Origin: a virus
Direction: 5' to 3' (one strand)
IMG/VR virus record: IMGVR_UViG_3300032093_000972
Location: 1-21,652 of that record
DNA length: 21,652 nucleotides
The position numbers were made by a program, and so were the translations under genes. The notes beneath the pieces were generated by a model. The model was not told the origin of the DNA. It ran no database searches and saw only the letters and a program-made list of their open reading frames with translations. Below, one piece after another: positions 1 to 8,387 of the stretch. Positions within the stretch are counted from its first letter, which is position 1. Every line of letters begins with the position of its first letter.

Positions 1-431
1 CTGTGATAATTGGTTTAAATGCTAATAATGAGGTAGCCTATGTAGATAGATTCCAAACGGATTGGGCAGCAACTACGGAGAAGATAGTTTCTATTGTTGG
101 GAACATTCCTGCGGTTATGGATAGTACTGGTGTTGGTGACCCTATAGTTGAGCAAATTCAGCGTAGATGTCCACGAGTTAAAGGGTTTAAATTTACCTCA
201 ATAAGTAAGCAACAGATAATGGAGAATTTAGTAGCACATTGTCACCAACAAAAGATATTCTTCCCTTTAGACCCAATAGGGTACGAAATGCAGAACATAG
301 AGTTTGAATACACCCAATCGGGTATAAGATACGCAGCACCATCAGGACTGCACGATGACTGCGTTATGAGTTTGGCATTGGCGTTAGAATGTAAGCATAC
401 AAATAGACAAGGAACATTTTACTATATATGA
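1..431 (+). CDS. terL: Terminase large subunit, C-terminal nuclease part (5' end outside window)
   Basis: This is the C-terminal part of the DNA-packaging motor, the RNase H-like nuclease that cuts concatemeric phage DNA. The frame is open from the left edge, and the first possible start (GTG at 3) lies inside the domain, so the real start is upstream. The fragment shows the family pattern: a beta-strand with Asp in VMDSTGVGDP (Asp codon at 120-122), then GFKFTSISKQQIMENL, and the terminal GLHDDCVMSLALA motif whose Asp pair completes the metal site. The ATPase domain is not in the window. The stop overlaps the next start as ATGA (428-431), so the tail chaperone gene is translationally coupled to it. 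Identification is from motif recognition of the family. The usual small-terminase neighbour would be upstream and is not visible. Confidence 0.93.
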   Translation, partial: VIIGLNANNEVAYVDRFQTDWAATTEKIVSIVGNIPAVMDSTGVGDPIVEQIQRRCPRVKGFKFTSISKQQIMENLVAHCHQQKIFFPLDPIGYEMQNIEFEYTQSGIRYAAPSGLHDDCVMSLALALECKHTNRQGTFYYI

Positions 432-964
432 AATACACAATCGGACAAATACAAGAGGTTCACTCATTAGGTGACTTGAGTAATTTAGATAAAAAAATAG
501 AGGCATTGGCTATTCTTACTGACAAAACTATTGACGAAGTAGAAGAAATGTCAATGGATGCTATTTTAGAGGAGTTTAAGACACTTAATTTTATCCCAAG
601 TAAGACAGAACCTAAATTTGCTTTTAAGCATTTAGGTAAGAAATATAAACTCCTAACCAACCCACTCGATTTAAAGGCTCACCAATGGATTGAATTGCAG
701 GAAATCTACAATGGTGACATTATCGAATCACTTAATAAGATTATGGCTCTCCTATCGGTAGAGTCCAGTTTATTTAATAAAAAACTGGACATCGGTAAAA
801 AGGAATTTGACAAACGATGCGAAGATTTTCTATTGTTGGATTTTGCCATTGCATATAATTATGCGCTTTTTTTTTCGAAAGTCTATCCAGAATTATTGAA
901 GGCTACCCTGTCTTATTTGAAAACGGAAGTGGAGAACCTACAACAGGACTTAGACCTACATTGA
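428..964 (+). CDS. Tail assembly chaperone, short (unshifted) product
   Basis: This 178-residue protein lies just after the terminase. Its N-terminal half is acidic and helical (LTDKTIDEVEEMSMDAILEEF), typical of Bacteroidota phage tail-chaperone proteins, and it ends in a lysine/glutamate-rich helix. By analogy with lambda gpG it would coat the tape measure during tail assembly. The case for this role is the gene arrangement. Its last ~105 nt overlap a second open frame (-1), and within the overlap lies a run of nine T at 867-875 read as CTT TTT TTT TCG. The stop at 962-964 would release the short form. The position upstream of tail genes and the tape measure fits. The functional name is inference from context and architecture, since the family itself is weakly conserved. 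Confidence 0.72.
   Translation: MKYTIGQIQEVHSLGDLSNLDKKIEALAILTDKTIDEVEEMSMDAILEEFKTLNFIPSKTEPKFAFKHLGKKYKLLTNPLDLKAHQWIELQEIYNGDIIESLNKIMALLSVESSLFNKKLDIGKKEFDKRCEDFLLLDFAIAYNYALFFSKVYPELLKATLSYLKTEVENLQQDLDLH
867..875 (+). other. Probable -1 ribosomal frameshift site (T9 run)
   Basis: Nine consecutive T follow a C. In the zero frame (from 428) the codons are CTT TTT TTT TCG, so 868-874 forms the heptamer T TTT TTT, which fits X XXY YYZ. The -1 frame is open from 859 (after TAA at 856-858) to the TAA at 1162-1164. A slip here therefore joins the first 149 codons to 96 more, giving a 245-residue product. This copies the lambda G/GT layout. The alternative is a homopolymer length error in the assembly. 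Confidence 0.72.
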
Positions 965-1164
965 TTTGGTTGGAGTTGGTCGATAAACTTTGCAGAGGCG
1001 ATAGGACTAAATGGGATTACTTCCTACAGATGGGATTGATTGAGTTCTTGAACACGGTTGCATTTTATAAGTCAACCAAGAAAGAACAAGCCAAGCGATT
1101 AGAACAAGCGGCAAATAAAGGATATCAGACATATATTGTGGCGGTGTTAAATGAGATGTTGTAA
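874..1164 (+). CDS. Tail assembly chaperone, -1 frame extension (T-like part of a G-GT fusion)
   Basis: This is the downstream part of the frameshift product, read in the -1 frame from the T9 slip. The first usable initiation codon in this frame is TTG at 961, and a free-standing gene from there would have 67 residues. The frame is open and protein-like well upstream of that TTG: residues such as EGYPVLFENGSGEPTTG lie between the slip and 961. That argues for synthesis as a fusion rather than independent initiation. The region from WLELVDKLCRGD to VAFYKSTKKEQAK resembles the second tail-chaperone ORF I recall from Bacteroidota phages. It would bridge the tape measure and the tube protein, as lambda gpGT does. 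The fusion is inference from the reading frames, and the role is by analogy. Confidence 0.68.
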   Translation, partial: FESLSRIIEGYPVLFENGSGEPTTGLRPTLIWLELVDKLCRGDRTKWDYFLQMGLIEFLNTVAFYKSTKKEQAKRLEQAANKGYQTYIVAVLNEML

Positions 1165-1233
1165 CAAATAATAGTGTAAAATTGTTACGAGATAAAGTGT
1201 TATATAAGGCACAAATTGACGGATAATTGTGAC

Positions 1234-1296
1234 ATTAAACACCATTTATCATATTAAAGTGTGATTTATTGCACATTAAAGTGGGATTCTTTATTG
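1234..1296 (+). repeat. Three degenerate ATTAAA-type repeats in the 1165-1343 gap
   Basis: The gap from 1165 to 1343 (179 nt) is one of the few non-coding stretches. ATTAAA-led units start at 1234, 1253 and 1275. The second and third share ATTAAAGTGkGATT (13 of 14 identical) followed by a TTTATTG tail, and the first is more diverged. A further AAAGTGTTAT lies at 1194. A 7-bp inverted repeat (GTAACAA 1161-1167, TTGTTAC 1182-1188) overlaps the preceding stop and has no T-tract. No convincing TAnnTTTG promoter was found before the GTG at 1344. The units could be a protein-binding or RNA element, but the function is unknown. Confidence 0.5.
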
Positions 1297-1343
1297 AGCA
1301 AAAACAGATTTAGGACGCATTTAAATCAAAACTATTTTATATT

Positions 1344-2480
1344 GTGAGCGTTACTATTAACCAAAAACCTGAATTAACTACACCTGCTTACAATGATATT
1401 AACTTTGTTGTAAGTGAATCGAGTTCAACTATCTACAATAAGGACAATTTCAAATGGATTGGTGAGGTTGTCGTAGATTCTACAACCATCGCAAAACTAA
1501 AAGCACCAATTTACTACGGAAGCACAAACAAGGGTGTGTTCAATATCGGTAGAATATTAGAATCCTATGTTACACACGATTTCAACCATTCCGATACTTT
1601 GGCGAGTGGTTGCACTAATTCAACAAAGGAGTACAATTTCAAAGTAGGATATGAGTATTCAGCAAGTGCAAGTGGTGCGGTAACGGAATACTTGAACCAA
1701 GCCTCCGCAAGTGGTAGCATTTGGAACGCTGCATTAAATCCATATGACTTCGTTTCGTTTGATATCGACACCTATACTGATTCAAGCCGTAAGTTCTTAA
1801 CATCAATTCGTAGTCAATCAATCCACAGAACGCAAAAGGCGTGGTTATATGCTCTACGAGGTGTAGCAACCAATTTAAGAATAGTTTATTCAGATGCGAC
1901 AACTTCTACTTATAATTTGCCGAATGTGCGAATGGTACGAATACCAGTTAATTTGGCTACTCCATCAGGTGCAACATATTTTGATTGTTATCTTCGTGAT
2001 GTAGATGGGGTGCAGATATCGGAGAGTTACCGATTCTACATTAAAGACGAGTGCAGTAAATACGAAACCTATGATTTGTTTTGGTTGAACCGATTGGGTG
2101 GGTTTGATTCATTCCGATTTAATAGAGTATCTAAAACATCGCACGAAATAACGCGACAAATGTACAGACAAAATCCGTACACGCTAAACAATAACGCGGC
2201 AAGTTGGACGTATAGCACGGATTCATTTAGCAACACACAATTCTACGGAGAGAGTAAAGAGAAATTAACCTTGTTTAGTAATTGGATAACCGATACTGAA
2301 AGCGTATGGTTAAGAGAATTGGTAGAATCTCCTGTAGTCTATATATGGGATGGCTCAATATTGCGTAGTTGCAACGTGACCAACAACACATACGAGGAGA
2401 AAAAGTGGATAAATGACAAGATGTTTAACCTACAATTGGATTTAGAATTTGCCTTTGTTGACAAAGTACAACGCAGATGA
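1344..2480 (+). CDS. Tail structural protein (distal tail/baseplate type)
   Basis: This 378-residue protein has no signal peptide or membrane segment and is rich in Ser, Thr, Asn and aromatic residues, as beta-rich virion proteins are. It has a core SKYETYDLFWLNRLGGFDSF followed by a run of aromatic and Arg residues. I recognise this LFWLNRLGGFDSF block from a family of uncharacterised Bacteroidota phage proteins that always sit with tail genes. It is followed with ATGA overlap (2477-2480) by the 913-residue tail protein, so the two are probably co-translated and may form the tail tip together. The start is GTG at 1344; no ATG in this frame lies close by. A precise role (distal tail protein, hub or baseplate wedge) cannot be read from the sequence. 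Confidence 0.6.
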   Translation: MSVTINQKPELTTPAYNDINFVVSESSSTIYNKDNFKWIGEVVVDSTTIAKLKAPIYYGSTNKGVFNIGRILESYVTHDFNHSDTLASGCTNSTKEYNFKVGYEYSASASGAVTEYLNQASASGSIWNAALNPYDFVSFDIDTYTDSSRKFLTSIRSQSIHRTQKAWLYALRGVATNLRIVYSDATTSTYNLPNVRMVRIPVNLATPSGATYFDCYLRDVDGVQISESYRFYIKDECSKYETYDLFWLNRLGGFDSFRFNRVSKTSHEITRQMYRQNPYTLNNNAASWTYSTDSFSNTQFYGESKEKLTLFSNWITDTESVWLRELVESPVVYIWDGSILRSCNVTNNTYEEKKWINDKMFNLQLDLEFAFVDKVQRR

Positions 2481-5218
2481 TAGAAATATTAGTAAATAAT
2501 CAGAGAGTAGATATCGGACAAGCATTTGATATCCTAATAAACAAATCCATAGCCGATGTAAGAGAACCCGAAAAGCGGTCAAGCGATTGGACAAAGACGA
2601 TAGTTCTACCAGGCACGAAGAACAACAACAAGATATTTGGTCACATATTTGAGGTTGAACACACGGTATTAAGTGATAACCAATTTAGCCCTAATTTCAA
2701 CCCAAACAAAAAAGCAAGTGCGGTAGTATTGGTAGATGGAATTGAGCAAATACAAGGCTTTATTCGCTTAATTAAGATACAAGTAACGGACACGGCAAAC
2801 ATAGCCTATGAATGTTCTATACACGGACAAACCGCAGACTTGTTTTCGTCTATCTCCGAAAAGAATTTATACGAGTTAGATTTCAGCGAGTATAACCATA
2901 CACTAAGTATTGACAACGTAAAGAACTCTTGGGATACTTCTATAAAGGTTAACAATTCCACCGTTTCATTCCAATATGGTAACGGCTATGTGTATGCGTT
3001 AATAGACAAGGACGATAGGAAGTTGACAACTCATTGGGTTTGGTCTTTGGAAGATACTACTCCGTGTTTATACGCTAAAACCATTGTAGACAAGATTTTT
3101 GCGGAAGAGGGTTACTCATATACTAACGATTCATTCTTCAACACAGAACGCTTTAAACGCTTAATTATACCCGCTCCATCAGGATTAGCGGTTAACACTA
3201 CATCGGCAAACACTCGACTATTTAGAGCAGAGCGTACAACTGCACAAAATATCTCTAATTATAGTACGAATTGGTTATTTGATAACGACTCTACAAGTGG
3301 TAACTATGACAATGGCGGTAATTACAACAATACAACAGGCGTTTATACTGTACCCGTAGGAGGTAACTACACGTTTTTTGTAGATTTACGAGGCAATATA
3401 GACACATCGAATTACGGATTTACCAACGACAAGGACATTTATTTGACTGTAGCACTAAAAGCAAACGGCAGTGTGAAAGCAACTTCGGTAGTATCTTGTG
3501 GAAGTGATGACGTTTATATTTTCAGCGGTGAAGTATTGATGTTCCCTAACGTGTATCTGTACTCAAACGACCAAGTATCAATAATTGTTTCTCGTGTTTA
3601 TGACTTAGACAGACCAATAACACCAATGATTGGTGACTTTGTGGTGAACGTAGAAGATTCAGTTTTCTACAACAATATGTCGGCGATTAATTTTGGTACT
3701 GGTAACGTGGTAGACTTTGGACAATTTTTTAATGCTGAGGGTAAGCAATCTGATTTCTTAGTGTCGTTGATTCGGATGTTCAATCTCTACGTTGAACCTG
3801 ACAAGAATTTCCCTAAGAAGTTGCGTATTGTTCCACGAGATGAGTTTTACAATGAACCTACTATTGACCTATCACGTAAATTAGACTATTCTCAGCCGTT
3901 GGAAATTATACCAATGGGAGAACTTAACGCCAATCCTTACTATTTCAGTTACAAGGATGGAGGAGATAAAGTGAACCAATCGTATCAATCGTATTACTCA
4001 CAGACCTACGGAAGTAGAAAGTATTTTATAGATAACCAATTTGTAAAGGGTGAGAAAAAGATTGAGTTGATGTTCCAACCAACACAGATGAGGAGTTATG
4101 GAAGTGAAAAGAACTTTGTGTTATCGTATGCACCAGGTGATAAATTAGGGTATCGTATTCTATACTATTCGGGTTGTACTTCTAATTTAAATCTTTCTTT
4201 AGTAACAGATTATTTTAGTGTAAGTCAAATCGCAACAGGTCAACAAAACAAACTACCGATTACACTACACGTTGATTCAGTTAGTTCAATGACCTTTGAT
4301 TTGTCGTTCGGTATGCCTCGTGAAGTGTTGTTAGGTGCAGGATATTCGTATTCTTCCAATAACCTATTCAATCAGTATTGGTATCGGTTTATGTACGAGA
4401 TTACTAACCGAAACTCAAAGATTGTAAGCGGATATTTTAGACTTTCACCTGCGGATTTTTACAACCTACGATTTGCCAATAATTATTTCTTCGAGGGTCA
4501 GTATTGGAAACTTAATAAGGTAGAAGACTACAACCCAATGAGTGACGGAGTGTATAAGTGTGAGTTCTTATTAAGCCAATACATAGAACCATTTATACCA
4601 ACGAATAAAATAATAGGAGCGGATACTGGTAGCGATACTATCACCAATGGTGAGACATATCCATACGGCTACAAATACACAACGCCAACGCAATCGTATA
4701 TCAACATCGGATTTAACAACGATGATACAAACCAAGCGATGGGTATTATCAATGCATCGGAAACGTCTGTAAGCCCATTAGCGTACAATACAACAATCTT
4801 AGGTGGAAGTGGTAACTATATACCGCCATTGATTAACAACTCAACCCTAATAGCGTGTGACGATTTTACACCTGACGAATCAGACACTCTATACTATGGT
4901 AATTACAAACTTTATCCAACGTGGGTAAGTGCAGGAAAGGTACAGACACTAACGGCTAATTACACGGCAACGGCTAACGATTGGTTGTTTTTGTGTGATA
5001 CTTCAGCAGGTGCAATTACTATTACACTTCCCGACCCTGCAACAATAAGCGGTAAGCATTGGATTTTCAAAAAGATTGCATCAAACCACCAAGTAACGAT
5101 TGACACTGCTGACGATAGCACCATAGACGGAGCAAATACATTCACGATGACCAACAACAACGATACACATTGGATTGTGACCGATGGCACTAATTACTAT
5201 TTAATAGCAAGTAAGTAA
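2477..5218 (+). CDS. Large tail-tip protein with C-terminal adhesin-like beta domain
   Basis: This 913-residue protein is the largest in the window. Residues ~38-100 carry the pattern DWTKTIVLPGTKNN ... FNPNKKA ... IQGFIRLIKI, seen at the N-terminus of Bacteroidota phage tail hub or baseplate proteins. The middle (residues ~270-650) is Asn/Tyr/Ser-rich and beta-like. The last ~80 residues (AGAITITLPDPATISGKHW, DSTIDGA, GTNYYLI) match a small beta-sandwich module often found at the ends of phage fibres and other surface proteins, so this end may be exposed and contact the host. It sits between the 378-residue tail protein and the tape measure, overlapping each by only a few nucleotides (ATGA, TAATG). 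That position suggests the tail tip or hub. Domain names are by recognition, and enzymatic activity is not evident. Confidence 0.6.
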   Translation: MIEILVNNQRVDIGQAFDILINKSIADVREPEKRSSDWTKTIVLPGTKNNNKIFGHIFEVEHTVLSDNQFSPNFNPNKKASAVVLVDGIEQIQGFIRLIKIQVTDTANIAYECSIHGQTADLFSSISEKNLYELDFSEYNHTLSIDNVKNSWDTSIKVNNSTVSFQYGNGYVYALIDKDDRKLTTHWVWSLEDTTPCLYAKTIVDKIFAEEGYSYTNDSFFNTERFKRLIIPAPSGLAVNTTSANTRLFRAERTTAQNISNYSTNWLFDNDSTSGNYDNGGNYNNTTGVYTVPVGGNYTFFVDLRGNIDTSNYGFTNDKDIYLTVALKANGSVKATSVVSCGSDDVYIFSGEVLMFPNVYLYSNDQVSIIVSRVYDLDRPITPMIGDFVVNVEDSVFYNNMSAINFGTGNVVDFGQFFNAEGKQSDFLVSLIRMFNLYVEPDKNFPKKLRIVPRDEFYNEPTIDLSRKLDYSQPLEIIPMGELNANPYYFSYKDGGDKVNQSYQSYYSQTYGSRKYFIDNQFVKGEKKIELMFQPTQMRSYGSEKNFVLSYAPGDKLGYRILYYSGCTSNLNLSLVTDYFSVSQIATGQQNKLPITLHVDSVSSMTFDLSFGMPREVLLGAGYSYSSNNLFNQYWYRFMYEITNRNSKIVSGYFRLSPADFYNLRFANNYFFEGQYWKLNKVEDYNPMSDGVYKCEFLLSQYIEPFIPTNKIIGADTGSDTITNGETYPYGYKYTTPTQSYINIGFNNDDTNQAMGIINASETSVSPLAYNTTILGGSGNYIPPLINNSTLIACDDFTPDESDTLYYGNYKLYPTWVSAGKVQTLTANYTATANDWLFLCDTSAGAITITLPDPATISGKHWIFKKIASNHQVTIDTADDSTIDGANTFTMTNNNDTHWIVTDGTNYYLIASK

Positions 5219-6804
5219 TGAGTACAATAAAAACCGCAATAGAACTCGAAGTTAAAGAGCCGAACCTCAAAGGATTTAGGCAACAACTTCGAGAGTTGAC
5301 ATTAGCCGCACAAGAAGCGGTTGTTAAATTTGGTGAGTTCTCACCAGAAGCGATTGAAGCAGAACGTCGTGTTGCTGAATTGCGGGATAGGATGGATGAC
5401 TTTAATGACCGAGTTGCAGCGGTTAACCCTGACAAATTCGCACAAATTAACACGGTTGTAAGTGGTGTTGCTCGTGGATTCCAAGCGGCTCAAGGTGCTA
5501 TGGCTTTATTTGGTAGCGAATCCGAAGATTTACAAAAGACTTTGGTGCGTTTACAAGGTGCAATGGCATTGGCTGAGGGATTAGAGGGATTAGGTAAAGT
5601 TCAACAACAATTTGGGGCTATTGCAGGAACGATAAAAGGTAGCGTAGTTAAGGCATTTTCGACTTTAAGAGGCGCAATTATAGCAACGGGAATTGGTGCT
5701 TTAGCGGTTGGACTTGCCTTAGTCGCTGCCAACTTTGATAAAGTAAAGACTGCTATTTTAAATATGTTCCCATTCTTGGAAAAGTTTGGGAAATTTATGG
5801 GTAACTTGATTCAAAGATTTACCGATTTTGTAGGTATAACATCAGAAAGTAACAGACAATTAGAAGCATTTAATAAAACTACTAATAATCGAATTTTATT
5901 ACTTGATAGAGAGATTGAATTTTTAAGGGCACAAGGTAAAGAGTTAGAAGCCTTTGCAAAAGAACGTGAAAAACTAAATCTACAATTAGCACAAGCGAGA
6001 GCAAACTACGGAAAGAATGCAGAAAAAGAATGGGGTAAAATTATCGGAGATACTAAGAACGCTTTACGAATTTTAGAAGTAACGGAGAAAAACTATTTAG
6101 CCGAACAGGCAAAAATGAGAGCGGAGGCAAGGGCAAAAGAACTTGAAAAAGAAAAGCAACATCGTAAAGACTTAGAATCTGCATTGTCTGACATACATCG
6201 TAAAGGCTTAGAACAACGTAGCGCATTAGATGCAGAAGTATTAAGAATCTCAAGAACAACACAAGCACAAATAGTTGTTGAATCACAACAATTAGAAGCA
6301 AGTAATTTAGAGCGTATGCGTATGTTTTGGCGTGCGCATTATACCGAGATAGTAGATTTAACCAGTCAAGCATTTGGCGCAATTACTTATTTAAATCAAT
6401 CATTTGAAAAACAAGACGAAGCGTCAAGAAAAAGAGCGTTTGAGAATAACAAAAAGTTACAGATTGCAAATACAATTATAGGTACACTTAATTCGATTGT
6501 TTCCATATTTGCAAACGCATCTAAGAATCCTGCATCTATTCCATTTCCTGCCTATCCTTATATTCAAGCATCATTGGCAGGTGTTTATGGATTTGCCAAC
6601 GTACAACGTATTAGAAACACTCAATACAACGGGGGAACGTCCGCTCCATCTGCTCCAACAATTGGAGGTGCAGCCCCTACAATGACAACAGGAAGTACAT
6701 TAAACGAGAATGCTTCAGGGAATCAAGTTTATGTGTTAGAGGGTGATATAACACGCACTCAACAAAGAGTAGGAATGAACAGAGGTGTATCAGTTGTCGA
6801 ATAA
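5218..6804 (+). CDS. Tape measure protein
   Basis: This 528-residue protein sets tail length and is thought to leave the tail during DNA ejection. The N-terminal ~130 residues are helical with heptads (residues 22-70) and contain AAQGAMALFGSESEDL, common in this family. A hydrophobic stretch at 153-171 (AIIATGIGALAVGLALVAA) is the usual tape-measure membrane-like segment. Residues 210-370 are a long charged coiled-coil. The C-terminal block from KKLQIANTIIGTLNSIVSIF (412-431) through NVQRIRNTQY (461-470) is typical of Bacteroidota phage tape measures. At ~1.5 A per residue it would give a tail of about 80 nm, an estimate only. It is unusual that the gene lies after two tail-tip genes rather than directly after the chaperones. 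Confidence 0.88.
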   Translation: MSTIKTAIELEVKEPNLKGFRQQLRELTLAAQEAVVKFGEFSPEAIEAERRVAELRDRMDDFNDRVAAVNPDKFAQINTVVSGVARGFQAAQGAMALFGSESEDLQKTLVRLQGAMALAEGLEGLGKVQQQFGAIAGTIKGSVVKAFSTLRGAIIATGIGALAVGLALVAANFDKVKTAILNMFPFLEKFGKFMGNLIQRFTDFVGITSESNRQLEAFNKTTNNRILLLDREIEFLRAQGKELEAFAKEREKLNLQLAQARANYGKNAEKEWGKIIGDTKNALRILEVTEKNYLAEQAKMRAEARAKELEKEKQHRKDLESALSDIHRKGLEQRSALDAEVLRISRTTQAQIVVESQQLEASNLERMRMFWRAHYTEIVDLTSQAFGAITYLNQSFEKQDEASRKRAFENNKKLQIANTIIGTLNSIVSIFANASKNPASIPFPAYPYIQASLAGVYGFANVQRIRNTQYNGGTSAPSAPTIGGAAPTMTTGSTLNENASGNQVYVLEGDITRTQQRVGMNRGVSVVE

Positions 6805-6819
6805 TAATATTTAATTACG

Positions 6820-7809
6820 ATGAAATTACCAGTTTATAAATTAGACATCAACGAATTTGATGAAGATAGCGGAATAGATTTTATCTCATTGGTCGAAGCA
6901 CCTGCCATACAGAAGGACTTCGTAGCATTTAACCAAGCCTTTGTCGAACCCAAACCCAACGAATCAGAGGAAGAGTTTATATCTCGTTGCATACCGGTAT
7001 TGATTGGTGAGGGTAAAGAACAAGCCCAAGCCGTAGCGATTTGTTACTCATACTTAGAGAAAAAATTTGAATCCTATACCGACTATCCCGAAGCCGCTAA
7101 AGAGAACGCTAAACGTGGTATTCGATTGAACGAGGAACAAGGCAACAAATGTGCTACACAAGTAGGTAAAGTAAGAGCGCAACAATTAGCCAATAGTGAG
7201 CCTATATCAGACGAAACCGTGAAGCGTGTATATTCCTACCTATCACGTGCAAAAGAGTACTACAATCCATCAGACGACACCGCTTGTGGAACAATCTCAT
7301 ATCTACTATGGGGTGGTGAAGAAATGTTAAGATGGGCTGAATCTAAATTGAACTTTAATAAATTTAGCATAACCAATGAAGAAAAAAGGATTGTATCGGG
7401 CGTTGCTATGGTTGCTGATTTACCAATTTATCGGAGGGATTCTATACGTGGCGAGTATTATGTAATGTTCGATAGAGAGGCAATCTTCAAACTTGCTAAG
7501 AAATGGGCAAGAAATGGTAAATATTCAAGCGTTAACCAACACCACGAAAGCGAAGTTAAAGGCGTTCACTTGTTGGAATCTTACCTAATAGACCGAGAGA
7601 GAGGCGTTAACCCACCAAAAGGCTTTGAAAAGATTGCCGATGGTTCTTGGTTTGTGTCTTACTTAGTAGACAATGACGAAGTATGGGCAAAAGTAAAAGA
7701 CGGAGAGTTCAAAGGATTTTCAGTTGAGGGTATGTTTGACTTTGTAGACGAAGAAACCGAACTCTACAACAAAATAAAACGTGTTGTAAGTCAATGGGAT
7801 GGCAACTAA
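6820..7809 (+). CDS. XkdF-type prohead protease with an internal domain insertion
   Basis: This is the maturation protease that processes the scaffold and capsid shell during head assembly. It belongs to the XkdF-like serine protease family (Peptidase_S78_2). The family N-terminus is at residues 1-38 (KLPVYKLDI ... SGIDFISLVEAPAIQKDF). The rest resumes at ~181 with FSITNEEKRIVSGVAMVADL, then the VNQHHE block (238-243) and FKGFSVEGMF (297-306). H241 or H242 and S301 are the likely catalytic residues, by inference. Between these halves lie ~135 extra residues: a small motif EEEFISRCIPVLIGEGKEQA (50-69), then a module with YPEAAKENAKRGI (89-101), QVGKVRAQQLA and ISYLLWGGEEMLRWAESKL (159-177). 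The insertion is unexplained. The scaffold and capsid genes follow directly, as expected. Confidence 0.85.
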   Translation: MKLPVYKLDINEFDEDSGIDFISLVEAPAIQKDFVAFNQAFVEPKPNESEEEFISRCIPVLIGEGKEQAQAVAICYSYLEKKFESYTDYPEAAKENAKRGIRLNEEQGNKCATQVGKVRAQQLANSEPISDETVKRVYSYLSRAKEYYNPSDDTACGTISYLLWGGEEMLRWAESKLNFNKFSITNEEKRIVSGVAMVADLPIYRRDSIRGEYYVMFDREAIFKLAKKWARNGKYSSVNQHHESEVKGVHLLESYLIDRERGVNPPKGFEKIADGSWFVSYLVDNDEVWAKVKDGEFKGFSVEGMFDFVDEETELYNKIKRVVSQWDGN

Positions 7810-7846
7810 AACTATAACAATTTTTACACTTTAATATTTTACACAA

Positions 7847-8383
7847 ATGAACTCTAAAGAAGTTTTAACCGAAATTAGGTCATTGCTTGGATTCTCAAGC
7901 GAAGAACCTAAAGAAGAAGTATCGTTCGAGTCAGCGATGTTGACCGATGGTACTACAATTAAATGGACGGGTGAATTAGCCGTTGGTACTGCTATTTTAG
8001 TAGAAACTGCCGAAGGTGATATTCCTGCTCCTGATGCAACTCACGAGGTAGAGGGTGGTATGTTGGTTACTACTATGGATGGTATTGTAACTGAAATCGT
8101 TGAACCCGAAATCGAAGTAGAAGTAGAATTGAACGCTTTTGATTCTGCAATCGAATCTGTTAACCTAAGAGTTGACGAAAAAATCGCAGAATTAAACTCA
8201 AAGATTGACGCTTTAATCGCTGAGAAAGCATCTGTTAAAGAGGCAATGTCTAAAGTAGTTAGTTTGGTTGAGGCACTTGCTGAAATGCCAAGCGCTGAAC
8301 CTACTAAAACCCCTATCGCTCCAAGTAAGAAAGAGCAACAATTTGAAAATCTTTTAAAATTCGCAAAATCAATTAACAAATAA
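7847..8383 (+). CDS. Capsid scaffolding protein
   Basis: This 178-residue acidic protein lies between the prohead protease and the major capsid gene, the usual site of the scaffold that guides prohead assembly and is then cleaved. Residues 31-85 contain a beta-repeat-like block (LTDGTTIKWTGEL, PAPDATHEVEGGMLV, TMDGIVTEI) that I recognise from Bacteroidota phage scaffolds. Residues ~98-146 form a heptad-patterned coiled-coil. The tail is a Pro/Lys linker (151-162) and a short basic helix (163-178), typical of the capsid-binding end of scaffolds. There is a 37-nt AT-rich spacer upstream with no clear promoter. The role is from context and composition. Confidence 0.75.
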   Translation: MNSKEVLTEIRSLLGFSSEEPKEEVSFESAMLTDGTTIKWTGELAVGTAILVETAEGDIPAPDATHEVEGGMLVTTMDGIVTEIVEPEIEVEVELNAFDSAIESVNLRVDEKIAELNSKIDALIAEKASVKEAMSKVVSLVEALAEMPSAEPTKTPIAPSKKEQQFENLLKFAKSINK

Positions 8384-8387
8384 AACA

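Noticed and set aside
867-875. The T9 run as a sequencing error producing an artificial split gene
   Set aside because: Not fully excluded, but the dual-frame pattern with open -1 frame and a normal-looking zero-frame end matches the tail chaperone design of many siphoviruses, so programmed slippage is preferred.
1161-1188. Inverted repeat GTAACAA/TTGTTAC as a terminator
   Set aside because: The arms are 7 bp, the loop is 14 nt, and no T-tract follows, so it does not fit a rho-independent terminator.
5190-5453. Minus-strand frame of 87 codons over the tape measure start
   Set aside because: It lies opposite a well-supported gene, has low-complexity Ser/Ala/Asn translation, no promoter, and no overlap pattern seen in the real genes. 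All other minus-strand frames show the same.
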